DNA of 64,000 nt from Lepiota brunneoincarnata (Eukaryota > Basidiomycota > Agaricomycetes > Agaricales > Agaricaceae): the NCBI GenBank assembly GCA_023014365.1, contig JAEBUN010000003.1, positions 992,001 through 1,056,000 of the forward strand, given 5' to 3'. Shown one piece after another: positions 48,870 to 60,193 of the stretch. Each line of letters opens with the position of its first letter. Within the stretch, counting starts at the first letter, position 1. The notes under the pieces were generated by a model, which saw nothing but the letters and a program-made list of their open reading frames with translations, searched no databases and was not told the origin of the DNA. Position numbers and translations under genes: made by a program.

Positions 48870-49415
48870 CTACGTTTGCTTTGCAGTTGACTGAGAATTC
48901 GAGAATATGTCCCTTCCGCGGTGAGCGTAGCTGGCAAAGCCTATCCGAGCGTCCATCTCATCTATTTTACTATGGAAAGCATTAGTCATTTTTGAGATCC
49001 ACGGGAGTGGAAACAATAGTAGCGTACTGTTGCCGCATCTCGCTCGCCCAAGATGTTTCCTTGAGAGGTGGACCATAGAGAGATGCCCCGATGATCCCGA
49101 GAATCGCTCCAACGAGAGTCTCGATAACAATCTGCAGAATGTTCGTTGAGCGGCATTCGGAGAAGATCTGTATAGTGGGAACCCACATCCTTGGGTAGAG
49201 ATTCCTGTGGGCGTCCTAGAGCCTTCAGGCGTGATAGGTCTGCGTGAGAGTGAGCAGGCGAGTTGGTTTACACGAGAGAAGAGGGCCTACGCTCGTATGC
49301 AGAGTACGCAGCTTGAGTAAATTGTTAGGCCAAGGCCAATATGGAGTTCTCATAGAAGAGACACACCGTGGAGTATAGCGACTGCACCGAGCAGTAGAAT
49401 GGCGCGCGCAGACAT
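48870..49415 (-). CDS. EMC5: ER membrane protein complex subunit 5 (EMC5/MMGT)
   Basis: The EMC inserts membrane proteins with weak or terminal spans into the ER. From 49415: MSARAILLLGAVAILHA joined to AYSAYEHLSRLKALGRPQESLPKD, then IVIETLVGAILGIIGASLYGPPLKETSWASEMRQH and KIDEMDARIGFASYAHRGRDIFSNSQ. The first and second membrane spans, the GPLKE-type turn and the HRGR motif near the end match the MMGT/EMC5 family. Five exons with introns of about 55-65 nt were required, and all join in frame. About 110 residues, normal. Divergent from ZW10 with 129 bp between start codons. Confidence 0.88.
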
Positions 49416-49544
49416 GGTTTGAGTGTTTTCAAAGAGCCGCAAAATGGTACAAGTGACTGTTGGCATCGCTCCACGTGACACGTGTAAGACTCTGCCCTCA
49501 TACTATTAAGCACCTGTCCCTCTCTGGTGACCACCACGGCTGAA
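49416..49544. promoter_or_regulatory. Very compact bidirectional promoter, EMC5 / ZW10
   Basis: Just 129 bp lie between divergent ATGs and both genes act in the ER/Golgi secretory route, so joint regulation is plausible but unproven. A palindromic cacgtgacacgtg stretch at about 49472-49484 (two CACGTG-type E-box cores) stands out. Confidence 0.5.
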
Positions 49545-52500
49545 ATGGCTTTTCCAATACCATCACACCTGCCTCGTAGGCAGGATGTCTCGTCCAAAAT
49601 TCTCAACAAGATCGACTCGGCTACATACCAGACACTAGATTCGACCTTGACGTCCTCGTGGCTAAATGAACTCGACGAGACTATTCAAATGACCAAGGTG
49701 TTATGTTTTACTCATTGCGACAGAATAAGCGATCGAAATGCTGACGACCGCATCAACTTTCTGGCTTTCTAGATACGTCTGCGCGAGCGCATCCAATCCG
49801 ACTTGCCTCTGTTTCAACACCAACTCGAATCCGCTGGTTCTGTCCAAACCAGGCTGGAGACGCTAACGAATAATGTCAATAGTTTGAAAATGACTATCAG
49901 CGACCCACAGGTACACCATCTTACATCCGGCGTACATGGGCGGACATTGACGTACCGCTTAGTCCGGCTTGGTTCCCGTTCTGCTTCAAAAATTGGCAGA
50001 ACACTCGAAGCTAGTGCAGGAGGCTGCTGACGTACAGGTCAAATACGAGGCTTTATTACACATCTTCCGTTGCAAAACCGAGTTTACAAATCTCACTTCT
50101 CTGGTACAAGCCGGAAAACTTCCGGAAGCCGTACTTGCGTTAAACGTCATTGATTCCCTCTTACGGTCAGCCCCTGGCCCATTGAACCAATCGAACGTTT
50201 TCTTGGATTTCAGGGTACATTCTTGGACTCCTTATCTCAATAACTCGATTAGCTTACATGCACTTCATATCCTAGCGCAAATATCAAAGTACAGAAGCCC
50301 TCGTCCAGGAACAGCTGAGTGATGCTTATGCACGGAGTATCTTGATATCAGCTTCACACTTGGTCATACGGACCTCTGTTCAAGGTATTATATTGCTATT
50401 ACACCTGCCCGCCCGTTCTCTGACCTTCCTTTAGTCCGGGGGTCAGACAATATTCTTCCTCTTTCATCTGTTCTGTCATCCCTCACGCCCCATTCTTTGG
50501 ACCAACATGTTTTGACACTACGGCGCGACCTCGTCACACACTTCATTGAATATGTACTCAAGCAACCGTCCTCTCTCTCGATATCCTCAACCGTCGACTC
50601 CGAGCACTCCATTTCTCTTATCCCTGACCCTCCGGACATCGGAGCCAAAAGCAGCAGAATTGATACCCTCACCCAAATTCTCGACTTCCTATCTACACAC
50701 CTTTTCCCCTTTTTACCAGCTCCAGTTTCCTCAACTTTCCCCCGATCTCTCTTCAAGCCTACGACTACCAGTTTACTCGACATCCTCCTCATCCCCTCTC
50801 TCCCTTCTTCTTTTGGCCTCCTTCCACCTTTCTTGGATCTGGCTCAGAAAGCTGTCATTTTCGAGAGTAGGGCTGTGACGCAACTCGAAGCTACCTCATC
50901 TGCTGGAACGCCCATCAAGGTTTGGGTAGACGAGCTTGCTTCGCACTACGAAAAACAACGGCGACTCGAACTGCTGGGCAACTGTCGAATTATCATCCTA
51001 AGTCCTGAAGAGCCCAAAGATCGTTTCCAGTTTGAAATTGAGGTGCCCTCCGAGTCGGCCCGGCCTGCCATTGTACCTATTCAAGTGGACGAGGCTGAGG
51101 AAGTGGGCGGAGATCCCCAGGATGATGCATGGGGCTTTAACGACGAGGCCGAGGAGAAATCTGCCGCCGCCAGCTCCACTTCTATGAAACTGGAAGGGGA
51201 GGGTTTCAAGGATGATGCGTGGGGTTTTGATGATGACGAGCCCGCTGGAGAAGAAAGGCACCCAGTAGCACCTGCGGGATCTGCGCTCCCAGATAGCATC
51301 CTCTCTGAGGACGTAGAGAGTGGCTGGGGATTCGACGATGATGTGCCTCTCGACGAAGCTGAGCCCAAGGTAGAAGTGACAGGCAACCCAGAACCTGATC
51401 CTGGAGATGCATGGGGCTGGAATGAGGACGAGAATTTAGGAGGAACGGAGGAGGAACATTCATGGGAAGACGACCCTTGGGCTGACCCGCCTGATCTCTA
51501 CGAAACCCCAGTCGAATCCGCTGAACCGGTGACTGTTCCCGCCACTGTTAATTCACCCAAGGCGGCGACACGATTAGAGAAGATGGCAAATAAAGGCAAG
51601 AAACCAACAAACGGAGTAAATTCCCTTGCAAATCCTGTTGCTGCACCTGTACTACATACCGCCTCGCCGTCAAAACAACCACCAAACGGTTCCGCCCCTC
51701 ATGCCTACAAATCTCATACTGCATCCGCAAGGCGCCCAACTGAGCTCAGGACCTAATATCATCCCAAAAGAGTGTTTCAGCGTGCCCGACAAAGCCAAAC
51801 GCATCGTCAAGGCAGTTGAGAACCTTATAGAAGAATGTAGGCAATTTCAAGCGTCCAGTCTCTTTTCCCCCTCTTCCTCAAGCCAACCGGGCTACATTCT
51901 TACACAAACCCCCGTTTCGATCATCGACCTCTACATCGCTTTGTACCCTATAAGATTCGACGACGAGCCCGAAAAGTCAGCGCAGAGGGGAATGTTGTTC
52001 TCAAATAGTTGTTTATATTTATGTCGTGAGGTTGAGGAGATTGGCAAGTCGTTAACTTCTTTCGTTGGTGCTGGTAGTCAGATGAACAGCGGGTTTGGGG
52101 GGCTGAAGGAGAAACTTGGGGAGTGCGCGAAAAATTTGAAGGTTCTGGGGGAGAGTTGGTATGAAGCAGATTGTGGTAGGTATTTTAAAGGTTGCGATGT
52201 GGGACTGTGCTAATCTACTGGTTGTACAGCAAACTCAATGTGAGAAGGTCGATGATATTCTGGTGAACGATGGGAAAGGGTTCAGAAACACAAGCGATCA
52301 AGGCCGGTATGATGAATGCGAGACGGCGATTAACCAAGTCGTACAGGAGATCAAACGACTCGCGCAACAACTTAAGGTAGTTTTCTTACAATATTCTATT
52401 CTCCTTGTCTCATTGTTCACCACTTCAGGGCATTCTGACAAAGGGGAAATACTACACCGCGATTGGCCTTGTCACCGAAGCAGCTCTCTCACGAATCCTG

Positions 52501-52897
52501 CAAGATATTCTCGCGCTTCCGGATATACTTGAAGTCGACTCGCACCACCTCAGTGAGCTATGCCGGATTCTCAACTCACTAGAGGGCCTTTTTAGTGAGG
52601 ACCCGACACAACCCTCGTTTGCTATTGCATATATTCCCTCATGGCTCAAGTTTAATTACTTGTCCGAGCTTTTGGTGCGTCGTTCCCAGCCTCTATAAGA
52701 CTCTGTTCTCATAAGGAATGCCACACCTATAGGAAGCCTCGATGGCAGACATCTCATACCTTTTTGAAGAGGGTGCGCTGGTGGACTTTGAGATTGATGA
52801 ATTAATGCGGCTGGTCAAGGCCCTTTTTGCTGACACCCCACTACGGACAAACCTGATTAACAAGTTGATGAATGGACACCCTATGTCGTCATCGTAG
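49545..52897 (+). CDS. ZW10/Dsl1-family vesicle tethering and kinetochore protein
   Basis: It is a subunit of the Dsl1/NRZ tether that captures COPI vesicles at the ER. The start MAFPIPSHLPRRQDVSSKILNKIDSATY is followed by coiled-coil exons (IRLRERIQSDLPLFQHQLE, LVQEAADVQVKYEALLHIF, LVQAGKLPEAVLALNVIDSLL). A large exon has QILDFLSTHLFPFL and then an acidic region (about 51100-51500) with repeats of DDAWGFNDE, DDAWGFDDD, SGWGFDDD and DAWGWNED. The C-terminal part has IDLYIALYPIRFDD, MLFSNSCLYLCREVEEI, YTAIGLVTEAALSRILQDIL and FEIDELMRLVKALFADTPLR. The frame between about 51560 and 51780 changes and needs either a weak intron (51689-51749) or a frameshift. Confidence 0.85.
51117..51500 (+). other. 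Acidic Trp-motif repeat (probable COPI-binding lasso)
   Basis: Five short units of the form D-x-W-G-[FW]-[DN]-[DE] occur within an Asp/Glu-rich stretch: about 51121, 51214, 51320, 51406 and a last WEDDPW near 51470. In yeast Dsl1 an acidic loop with Trp motifs binds the alpha- and delta-COP subunits of coatomer. The same role here is inferred. Confidence 0.65.
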
Positions 52898-52985
52898 TCG
52901 TCGCCTATTCATGACGTTGCCTTTTCTCTGAGTTCGCGCTAAATGCAATGTATTAGGGAGAAGAGGCTCTGGAGCAAGCCGGTAA

Positions 52986-54732
52986 CTATGCGCCTGCATC
53001 CTTCTTACTGGTGTATGATTGCAATCTAACAACGCTGCATCAAGAAAGGTACGGAGAATGAATGAGATAACGCACCGTTGATAATCTCGGTTGACCTTCG
53101 CTTCAATACTCTTACTACCGCCTCCAGCCCCAGCCCCAGTCCCACCCTCAGACTTTTTCTTCTCTTTCCGCTTCCGTCGCTTCTCAGCAGCTGCGACGGC
53201 TTCATCCATAGCAAGAAATTCTCTTATAGAAGGCAGTGCAGAGCTTTCTAGTGGTTGTAGCCGCAACGATTTTTCTTCCTCGTGTTGTAGTGCCTCTCCA
53301 CCCCCCATGTCAGTTGATGGTTCCTTCGGACCCTCGCGGCGAGCCTTGCCTCCACCCACTACCCGGAGAAGGTGAGCGTGTATTAAGTTTTGACTCGTGG
53401 GAAGATGGAGGAATGGCCTGAAGTGGGATGGAGGGTGTCCTATCTTCCACTGCTACCCATCCCCTTGACGTATGTGAATTTTCTTCTGTTCGCGGAGGCG
53501 CGGATGCAGGCTCTATCTCTTTGTCTCCGTCTTCATCGTCGACGTCCAATACCCTCATAATCACCGGCACCAGCAAAAATATCAAAGTCGTCATCCGATG
53601 GCTCTTCTGCTGGCATTGGCTCCGTCACACTCTTGGTTGGTTCTGCTGACTGCACATTCCTTGATTCTGGCAGTGCGGGCGTTGTCGAAGCCCCGCTGGC
53701 GGATCCTAATCCTGGCCCTTCTTCCTTTTTATTACCCCCAGCTCCCTGATCTTCCACCCTGCGCTTCTTCTTTCTCCTTCCTTCGCAACACCCTCGCCAG
53801 ACCCGACCTTTCTCTTCTTTTCTTTTTCTTTTCCTTCTCCTTTCCCTTCTCTTCACTCCCACCGCCAATAGGGTTTAAAGCCGATGGGCTTGAATTTGCC
53901 CTGCTTTTTGGCCTCTTCCAGCAGTTTCACTTCCTTCCTCCGCCGTCCTCTTCGTTTCCTCCTGCCCCTCTTGTGCAGACTGTCCCCCTTGCTGGGCCCG
54001 TTTTTGTTTCAGTTCTTTGATGAGGTCTTCTCGTGTGCGCTTTTTTGGAGCTTGTAGAGGAAGCCTCGAGATAGGCCTGTTCTAGGGTATCGTCGTCGTC
54101 TGTAAATTCCATTGCCACGCGAGCCTTGTTCTGTTCGAGGAGGGCCATGTCCAGACCTTTAACAAGAATAGAGTGTTCGCCGTCACCCCCTAGATACTTC
54201 CGTTGCTCTTCGACCTGATTGTGATACCCAAAAGTCAGTGATGCATAGCGAGACGAGAAGCTATTTCAGCCTCACCGCTCGCCTGTCCTCGTTGTCCACA
54301 TTTTGTTTTTCGAAATCTTCTAATACGGCCTCTACCTAAAAGAGATCTTCAGTGAGATATTATTTATGAGTTAAGCACCGATACATACATGCGCGTAGTC
54401 GTTCCCCCCACCTTCACGTCGCTCAGCGGCACGGTCGCGGTATTTGCCTTCTGCCTCGACTTTCTTGACCTTACGGGGTTTGAACAGAGTCTGTGAAGCA
54501 TCTACTGCCTTTCTTTCCGAACCAGCGGAACATGAACACCAATCCTTTAAATGAAGCGAACACATTTACGATTTAGCTGAAGTACCCGAGAGACCTCGCG
54601 AGCCTGATGTTGAACCGCCTGATGTGGTCGATATAGGACGTGATGTGTTTAATAGACGTCTAAAGGAGTCCTGTTAGGATCAAAATTCAGGACCTAGAGT
54701 TGTGCAAATGTAATGGGATATACCTGATCCAT
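52986..54732 (-). CDS. RED (IK) family spliceosomal protein
   Basis: A spliceosome-associated protein needed for activation. From 54732, MDQ joins to DSFRRLLNTSRPISTTSGGS, then FKPRKVKKVEAEGKYRDRAAERREGGGNDYAH (in pieces), then AVLEDFEKQNVDNEDRRAVEEQRKYLGGDGEHSILVKGLDMALLEQNKARVA. The motifs KYRDRAAERR, RKYLGGDxEHxxLVKGLD and DIFAGAGDYEG (about 53560) are diagnostic of RED. A lysine-rich region and an Ala/Ser linker follow. The C-terminal exon ends NRDYQRLQSYTSKKDAGA (stop at 52986). The joint near 54540 is not fully resolved. Convergent with ZW10 (about 88 bp). Confidence 0.88.
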
Positions 54733-54814
54733 TTCGTGGAGGTCAAGTGACAGAGTACATAGACTTGTTTATGTCGCGCGACCAAACACCAGCGGCCGAC
54801 ACCCACAACCACCA
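54733..54814. promoter_or_regulatory. 82-bp gap between divergent RED and Pga1-like genes
   Basis: The two start codons are only 82 bp apart, the smallest divergent spacing seen here with firm starts on both sides. Promoters must overlap or lie inside the coding sequences. No TATA-like element is obvious. Confidence 0.45.
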
Positions 54815-55606
54815 ATGCTCGAAGCCTGCGTGCGCACATTGCTGTCTCTGACGGGCATTCCGACAATTATATTCCTGCTGTCCTTTTCATGCATCGCCAG
54901 AGGGAACACTGAGATTATCAACTTTGCTGTCTCTCAGACCGAATCTCCCCAACTGGCATTTCCATGGTGCGTCTTCAGCTTGCCCCACTGGGCTCGCGTG
55001 TATTAAAACTCCATAGGGCCCACCTCAGTTACCAGAACCGAGAAATCCCACTCAACATAACACCCATACTTGATCCAAGCCAAGCGTCACCCGAGACTGG
55101 CATCTGGCTTACCTTGAACTTGGACGACCGCGATTGGGATTCATACAGCAAGTTTACTCTGCGGGCATCCTGGCCAGCCTCTGTCAGTGCCTTACATTCC
55201 CTTTCCCGCAGTTTAAATACGATATTCATGAGATCAGCACCCCTGTGATATCTACCTCAGAATTTTCGATCCTCACCAGGTTGTCTCCCAGTTCCCGCAC
55301 TCGGCTTCTGGCCCCCTCCTACAAACGCGGAAAAAGTACGCACACATCTACGTAGTCAATATCGGTGTTCCTGCGCCTTCGCCCGACGGGAAAGACATGA
55401 CATGGCTACGCCATGAGCCGGTGCCAATCATCCTCATCTTGGAACCGCTTCACTTTGGCGTCCTCCCTCAAACTCTGGTTCCAGTCATCTTGACTCTGGC
55501 AGTTGCTATCGGTGCGACCCTCATAGTTATGCCTTATGTTGTCCGTTATTATGACAACGCTACTGCGTCATTTAAACGGGACGTCCTCCAGAACAAAGGA
55601 GAATGA
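54815..55606 (+). CDS. Type I ER membrane protein, Pga1/PIG-X-like candidate
   Basis: The start MLEACVRTLLSLTGIPTIIF..SFSCIARG is a signal peptide, followed by NTEIINFAVSQTESP. Splicing at about 54968 gives LAFPWAHLSYQNREIPLNITPILDP, then TGIWLTLNLDDRDWDSYSKFTLRASWPAS, then FKYDIHEISTP. A later block reads KKYAHIYVVNIGVPAPSPDG and PVPIILILEPLHFGVLP, ending with a membrane span PVILTLAVAIGATLIVMPYVV. The layout (N-signal, lumenal beta-rich domain with NTE..F, C-terminal span) resembles Pga1/PIG-X partners of GPI mannosyltransferases, but the match is by pattern only. The frame between 55240 and 55330 changes and needs a very short (35-nt) intron or an indel, so the model is not exact. Confidence 0.5.
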
Positions 55607-57486
55607 AGTTGCAACTTCCATACGCCGTATCTTGCGTTCATAGTAGGCCTAGATCAGCCTCCTGGGCTGCCCTTCTGCTTTCAGATGGTCAACCTTTCTC
55701 TCGCTGCGCCCCTTTTTTGCTCACAAGAGGAGGCAAGTAACACCGCTTCCATTTTCCACCTCCCCTACCTCCGAGCCGAACTCGAATGCTTTTTTATGAC
55801 AGATCTTGATGGACTGAGTTGATCCCCCAAATATTAAAACATAGATTCTACCAAAAATCATGTAGCTCACGCAACAGTTCCACCGCCGACCACAACTTGA
55901 CCCCAAGCAACCAATTAGTCAACTAGCGCGCGGTCGTAGTTAACAAATCCTACTTTTGACGAGAACCAGTGCCCTTCGCCCGACTATTAGCCCGCCCCTC
56001 ACACGACTTCCAACGCCTCCTCAACAGCTCCGTGCACCACAAGAAACCTAACGCCGATGACTGCACTAAGCCCGATATAGTCATCGAACCATCTCGGGCT
56101 CAGTCATCCCCTCTCCGACCCTATTTTCTTTCATCTTCTTTTCATTTTTACGACAGATCCACGCGGCGGATGCCTTGTTGGATCAATGGGATTTACTTGT
56201 CTTGGTTGCCATACTCACTTCAAAAAAGCATTAGCAGCTTGGGAAATTAAGCTGGCCACTTGCTCGGCTCATTTGCGATTGTCAAGCTTTTTTTGTTCAC
56301 ATGTATCCACCCCACCTCGTGTAGAAGCCACCGGAACACTGACCGACTATGTAAGTACCCAATATCTCCGTGTTCCCCATATTTCCATCCGTTCACGCGG
56401 ACGCCGGTTCGAGTTACATCGTTGTTAATAGTCCTCCATAACACCTCGACCCGTTGTTCTCGGTTCGGTTTCAAAAACGTCAAGACGTGATGTGGCTCTA
56501 GAAGGCGGTTGTAAGGTTGCTTCAGCCCCACTGAGTAGTAGATCTCCCACTGGACCGAGATATAGAATCGGACGTATACAGAAAAGGGGCAACGGGGCCA
56601 CGGATGAACCCAAAATTGTGTTGTACAAAGCAACGTATCCTCGCAGCTCCTTTCCCGCCTGTTCCGGAGGAGTTCACGTTTGAAACGAGATAACAATAGC
56701 ATCACAGTGGCCTGTCGTGTACCAATTACCCGACGAGTCAAGGTGAACGGTCTGAAGCTGTTCCAGAACCCACCCGTTTTCGTTATTGAAAAAAAAAAAA
56801 AACACGGCTGCAGTTCGATTCTCGATTACTGTAAGTACCTATTGATGTCGTTACTGTCCCCGCCTGTCGCCCAAGCCCCATCCCCGGGCACGCGCCCAAC
56901 CCTATTAATAAGGCGGGCCCACACTAATGGCACTGTTCAATGAGTTCCACACCCACATTAACCGACGGGGAAGTAAAGAGGGGTAAAAGAGGGCCGTAAA
57001 AGAGTGAAAAGTTTGACATGTTAATATTATACTGGCAATCGGAATTGTAGATATATGGGGCGTGGTGATGTAGATGTAGCTAAGAACGACACAATTGACT
57101 GGGATTGGGAAAGAGGAAAAGAAAAGACTGACGAGGGAGACGATAAGAGGCGGACAGGTACTACTACGCAGTCGGGGTGTAAGGGAAAGAGAGTACAGTA
57201 GTACTTGACGGGGGAAGATGTGGCATTATCAATACAACGAACAGGAGGGAGGTTCGGGAGGGTAAGCGGTCCGGGGAGTGTTCGCAAAGGACGAATTTGT
57301 TTGGGTTATGTGTCCGTTGATGATTAAGTGAATACATGAAACATTGTCTCGCAGCCTTTCGTCTAATCACGTCAGCTTGAGCAAGGTGGTCCCGACAAAG
57401 AGGGTGATGCAGGAACTAGCGGGGGGGTCCTGGATGGGTTGTTGGATAGAACAGAGACGAGGCTTCGGTCACCGGCATCCAATCTA
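55607..57486. other. Long stretch with only short unsupported frames
   Basis: About 1.9 kb. The minus-strand frame 56247-56741 and plus-strand pieces near 56186 and 56680 overlap and show no family motif. They might be remnants of a decayed gene. A12 is seen near 56790. The right part (56950-57486) should contain the 3' UTR of the PP2A gene. Nothing else could be supported. Confidence 0.35.
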
Positions 57487-59431
57487 TCATACAGCACTGT
57501 ACAAAAACAGGTTGTTCGTAGCGGCAATCTGAAGCAAATCCTCTCGACAAATAGCACTGGTGAGAAAACGTAAACAGGACTCACAGCAATCGTGTTTTCC
57601 CTCGGATGCCAACTCGCGTGTAGTATCTTCTTGTTGAAATCAAGGGTGTCCAGCTGCATAGCATCCCTCAAACCCCCCTTTGGTCCATTCCTCATGTTCT
57701 TGTTACCTGGCAGCGGGCCACCAATCTTCTTCGCCTTGAATGCCGACTTGTCTGCTTGGAGTACCACATCGTTCAGCGTGTCCACGTCGTATATCCGGAA
57801 ATAATTATGATAAGAGCCTGTGAGCACGTGTCTGGAAGAGAAATTCCGATCAGTTGGCGTCCCGTCCCATGCAAGCTTAATATGACGTATAAAATGGGGG
57901 CGAGGGGTTTGTGCGCAGCAATGTAACGCAATCAGGGTAACAAAACAGGATCACTCCAAATGGAGCACAGAAGAGTCGCGAACAGGGAGTGCACGCACTT
58001 ATCGTCGCCGCCCCAAACGCACTCGAACTTGTCAAAGATGCAATCGTTCTCGTACAGGTCGCAAAGCTTGCCTCGCAGATGGTCGTGAATAGGAATCGTC
58101 TTTATCGGTCGTGACTCCATGTTGACATCCCAGATCTTTAATGAGAGGTAATCGCGAGAAAGGATATATCGTCCATCATGACTAAACTTGACATCGGAGA
58201 TCGACGAGATAATTTCCGAAAAGAATGACCGTGTCGTTGGATCTTCCTCCTCCTCAAAACCTGTCCGACAATTAGCAGCATGATTGAGTACAGGAGTTGC
58301 GAACTGCCTACATTTCGAGTATTTGTCGCATAGTGCCGAATCGCGCATATCAGCGAGCTTGATGTTGCTCTTTGAGCTCGAATACATGAACAGGTTGCAG
58401 TGAAACGGGTGAAACTCGGTTGCGGTGATGACTTCTGTCAGTTCCTCCATATTGACGGGCTTGATGTCAACAATATCTGTATTCAGTCAACAATCAGAAC
58501 TTGAGAGCAACAGAAGGGAGCTTGGAAACTTACTAAAGCTTTGGTCACTGATGTTGAGATTCCAGAGGTTGATTCGCAAATCGTCAGCTGAGATGTATGT
58601 CTCATGATCCGAGTTGACCGAAATGGAATGAATGTGATACGCATGAGCATTTGCGTATACTTTACGGGGTACGGCAGCAATGATATTTTCTTGCTGGGTC
58701 ATCCGGGGAAGTCGCAGATGTGACATACTTGACGGTGGAGGCAACGGACGTTGTCCATCGTGATGATTTGATTCCGAGACAACCCGGAGACACTTTTCGA
58801 AAACTTTCCAAAGCTTGATTGTTTTATCTGGCGACAGTGGTTGATCAACAAGAAGAGGAGTCTCCCACAGCCAAGCAGGGCGCACCATTAGTCGAAAGGA
58901 GAAAATGTGCAGAATTCTGTCGTTTGCACCATTTGATCTTGTTGATCTTCTCCTCAATCTCCAGTGACTTTAGGTAATCAAACTCGGGCTCGTGAGATTG
59001 GAACTCTGTGTAGAACTTGTATTCGCAGCCCTTTTTCTGCACGAGTAGGGATCGCAAGGGGCGGCCGGGGGAAGGGGGCGCATAAAGTAATGAAATTAGT
59101 TGAGCTCGAGTGACAGCCGGCAAGGGAGATAGCGGGATGCCATAGAGGGATGCAAAGTACAGACCATTTCATTACGTTCAAAGAGCACGACACGGCCGCC
59201 CTTGTCTCCTGTCGCAAGATAGTTGCCGGTCGAATCAAACTCGACGGTAGAGATGATATCGGCTGGCGGCGCGAGGAGTGAGCAGGCGGGCGGGGGGCGG
59301 CTCCCCATCAGATGCTAGTATGAGGGGTAATATGGCATGAAGAACATACCCTCGGTAATATCCTCGACTTCACCCTTGTCTCCAAAGCATTGTGCGAAAC
59401 GCCATCCGCCAGAGCCTGAGGGGTCTTCCAT
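57487..59431 (-). CDS. Protein phosphatase 2A regulatory subunit B (B55, Cdc55-type)
   Basis: It directs PP2A in mitotic exit, morphogenesis and stress signalling. The start at 59431 gives [27 protein letters not shown], then [32 protein letters not shown] and [31 protein letters not shown]. Further exons: [69 protein letters not shown], then [38 protein letters not shown] (each seen in parts). The blade [16 protein letters not shown] and the end [16 protein letters not shown] complete a seven-blade WD40 protein. Motifs match B55 closely. About 450 residues, as usual; introns near 50-70 nt. Divergent from COX9. Confidence 0.95.
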
Positions 59432-59726
59432 AATGTATGTTGGTGTCTGGGTGTCGAGCGTCACGATGGGCAGATTGGGGGTCGGTGGGCAGGGGGTCGG
59501 CTTGCGAGCGATGAGAAAGATCAGAGGATGCGGGTGCGGATGTAAGGGATCTAGAGAGGGTTGTCTGGTAGTTCGTGGCCGATCTTAAGTATGGCTTTAA
59601 TCCCATCCACCTCGCTCACCTCTGCCCTGCTTGCTGATGTAACAACTTTGGTCTTGTTTGGCCCCCACGCCCAACACTTGTACTCCCGACATCTCCCATC
59701 CCCTCAACACCTCGCCGCCATCCACA
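59432..59726. promoter_or_regulatory. Divergent promoter region, PP2A B55 / COX9
   Basis: About 295 bp between divergent starts. No gene is supported within it. Overlapping frames on both strands (59337-59758) are shadows of neither gene and show no domain. Confidence 0.4.
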
Positions 59727-60039
59727 ATGCCCATAGCAGCCATCACCGGCAAACTTAGAAAACGCTTCTTCATCGACGTCAGCTGTGCCCTTGGCCTTGG
59801 CATTTCTGCTGGCTACGCGTACTGGTTCGTATTCACCGCCCCTTCGCGCTTTTTAGTCACTGACTCCATGTCTACAGGTACGGTGTCCACCTCAAGCACC
59901 GTAAGTCACCCCCATGAGGACACCATGTGGTTACCCTGCCGTGTACTCTGTTACTCATCCATTCGTTCTTCTAGTCGAACGCCAAGAGAGCTTCTATGTT
60001 AAACTGGAGAAGGAAAAGATGCAGGCCCATTCTGCGTAG
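59727..60039 (+). CDS. COX9: Cytochrome c oxidase subunit 7A-type (COX9)
   Basis: A small single-span subunit of mitochondrial complex IV. Exons give MPIAAITGKLRKRFFIDVSCALGLGISAGYAYW, YGVHLKH and LERQESFYVKLEKEKMQAHSA (read in parts). The pattern ITGxLRKR, LGLGxSAGYAYWYGxH and ERxxxFYxKLE matches fungal COX9. Two short introns keep the frame: one after YAY, splitting the Trp codon, and one after LKH. The product is about 62 residues, as expected, and is easily missed because each exon is short. Confidence 0.9.
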
Positions 60040-60193
60040 ACAGACTACCCCATTTGCACCTCATGTAATACTTTCATAGCCTACAACCGACGGCCACGCC
60101 GCCATTTACACTTCGATCCCAAGTCCGAAGAACACATTAAATTAAACATGAAAGCCGTAGAAGAGATAAGTTAGAACGAAAAATCAAATCCGC

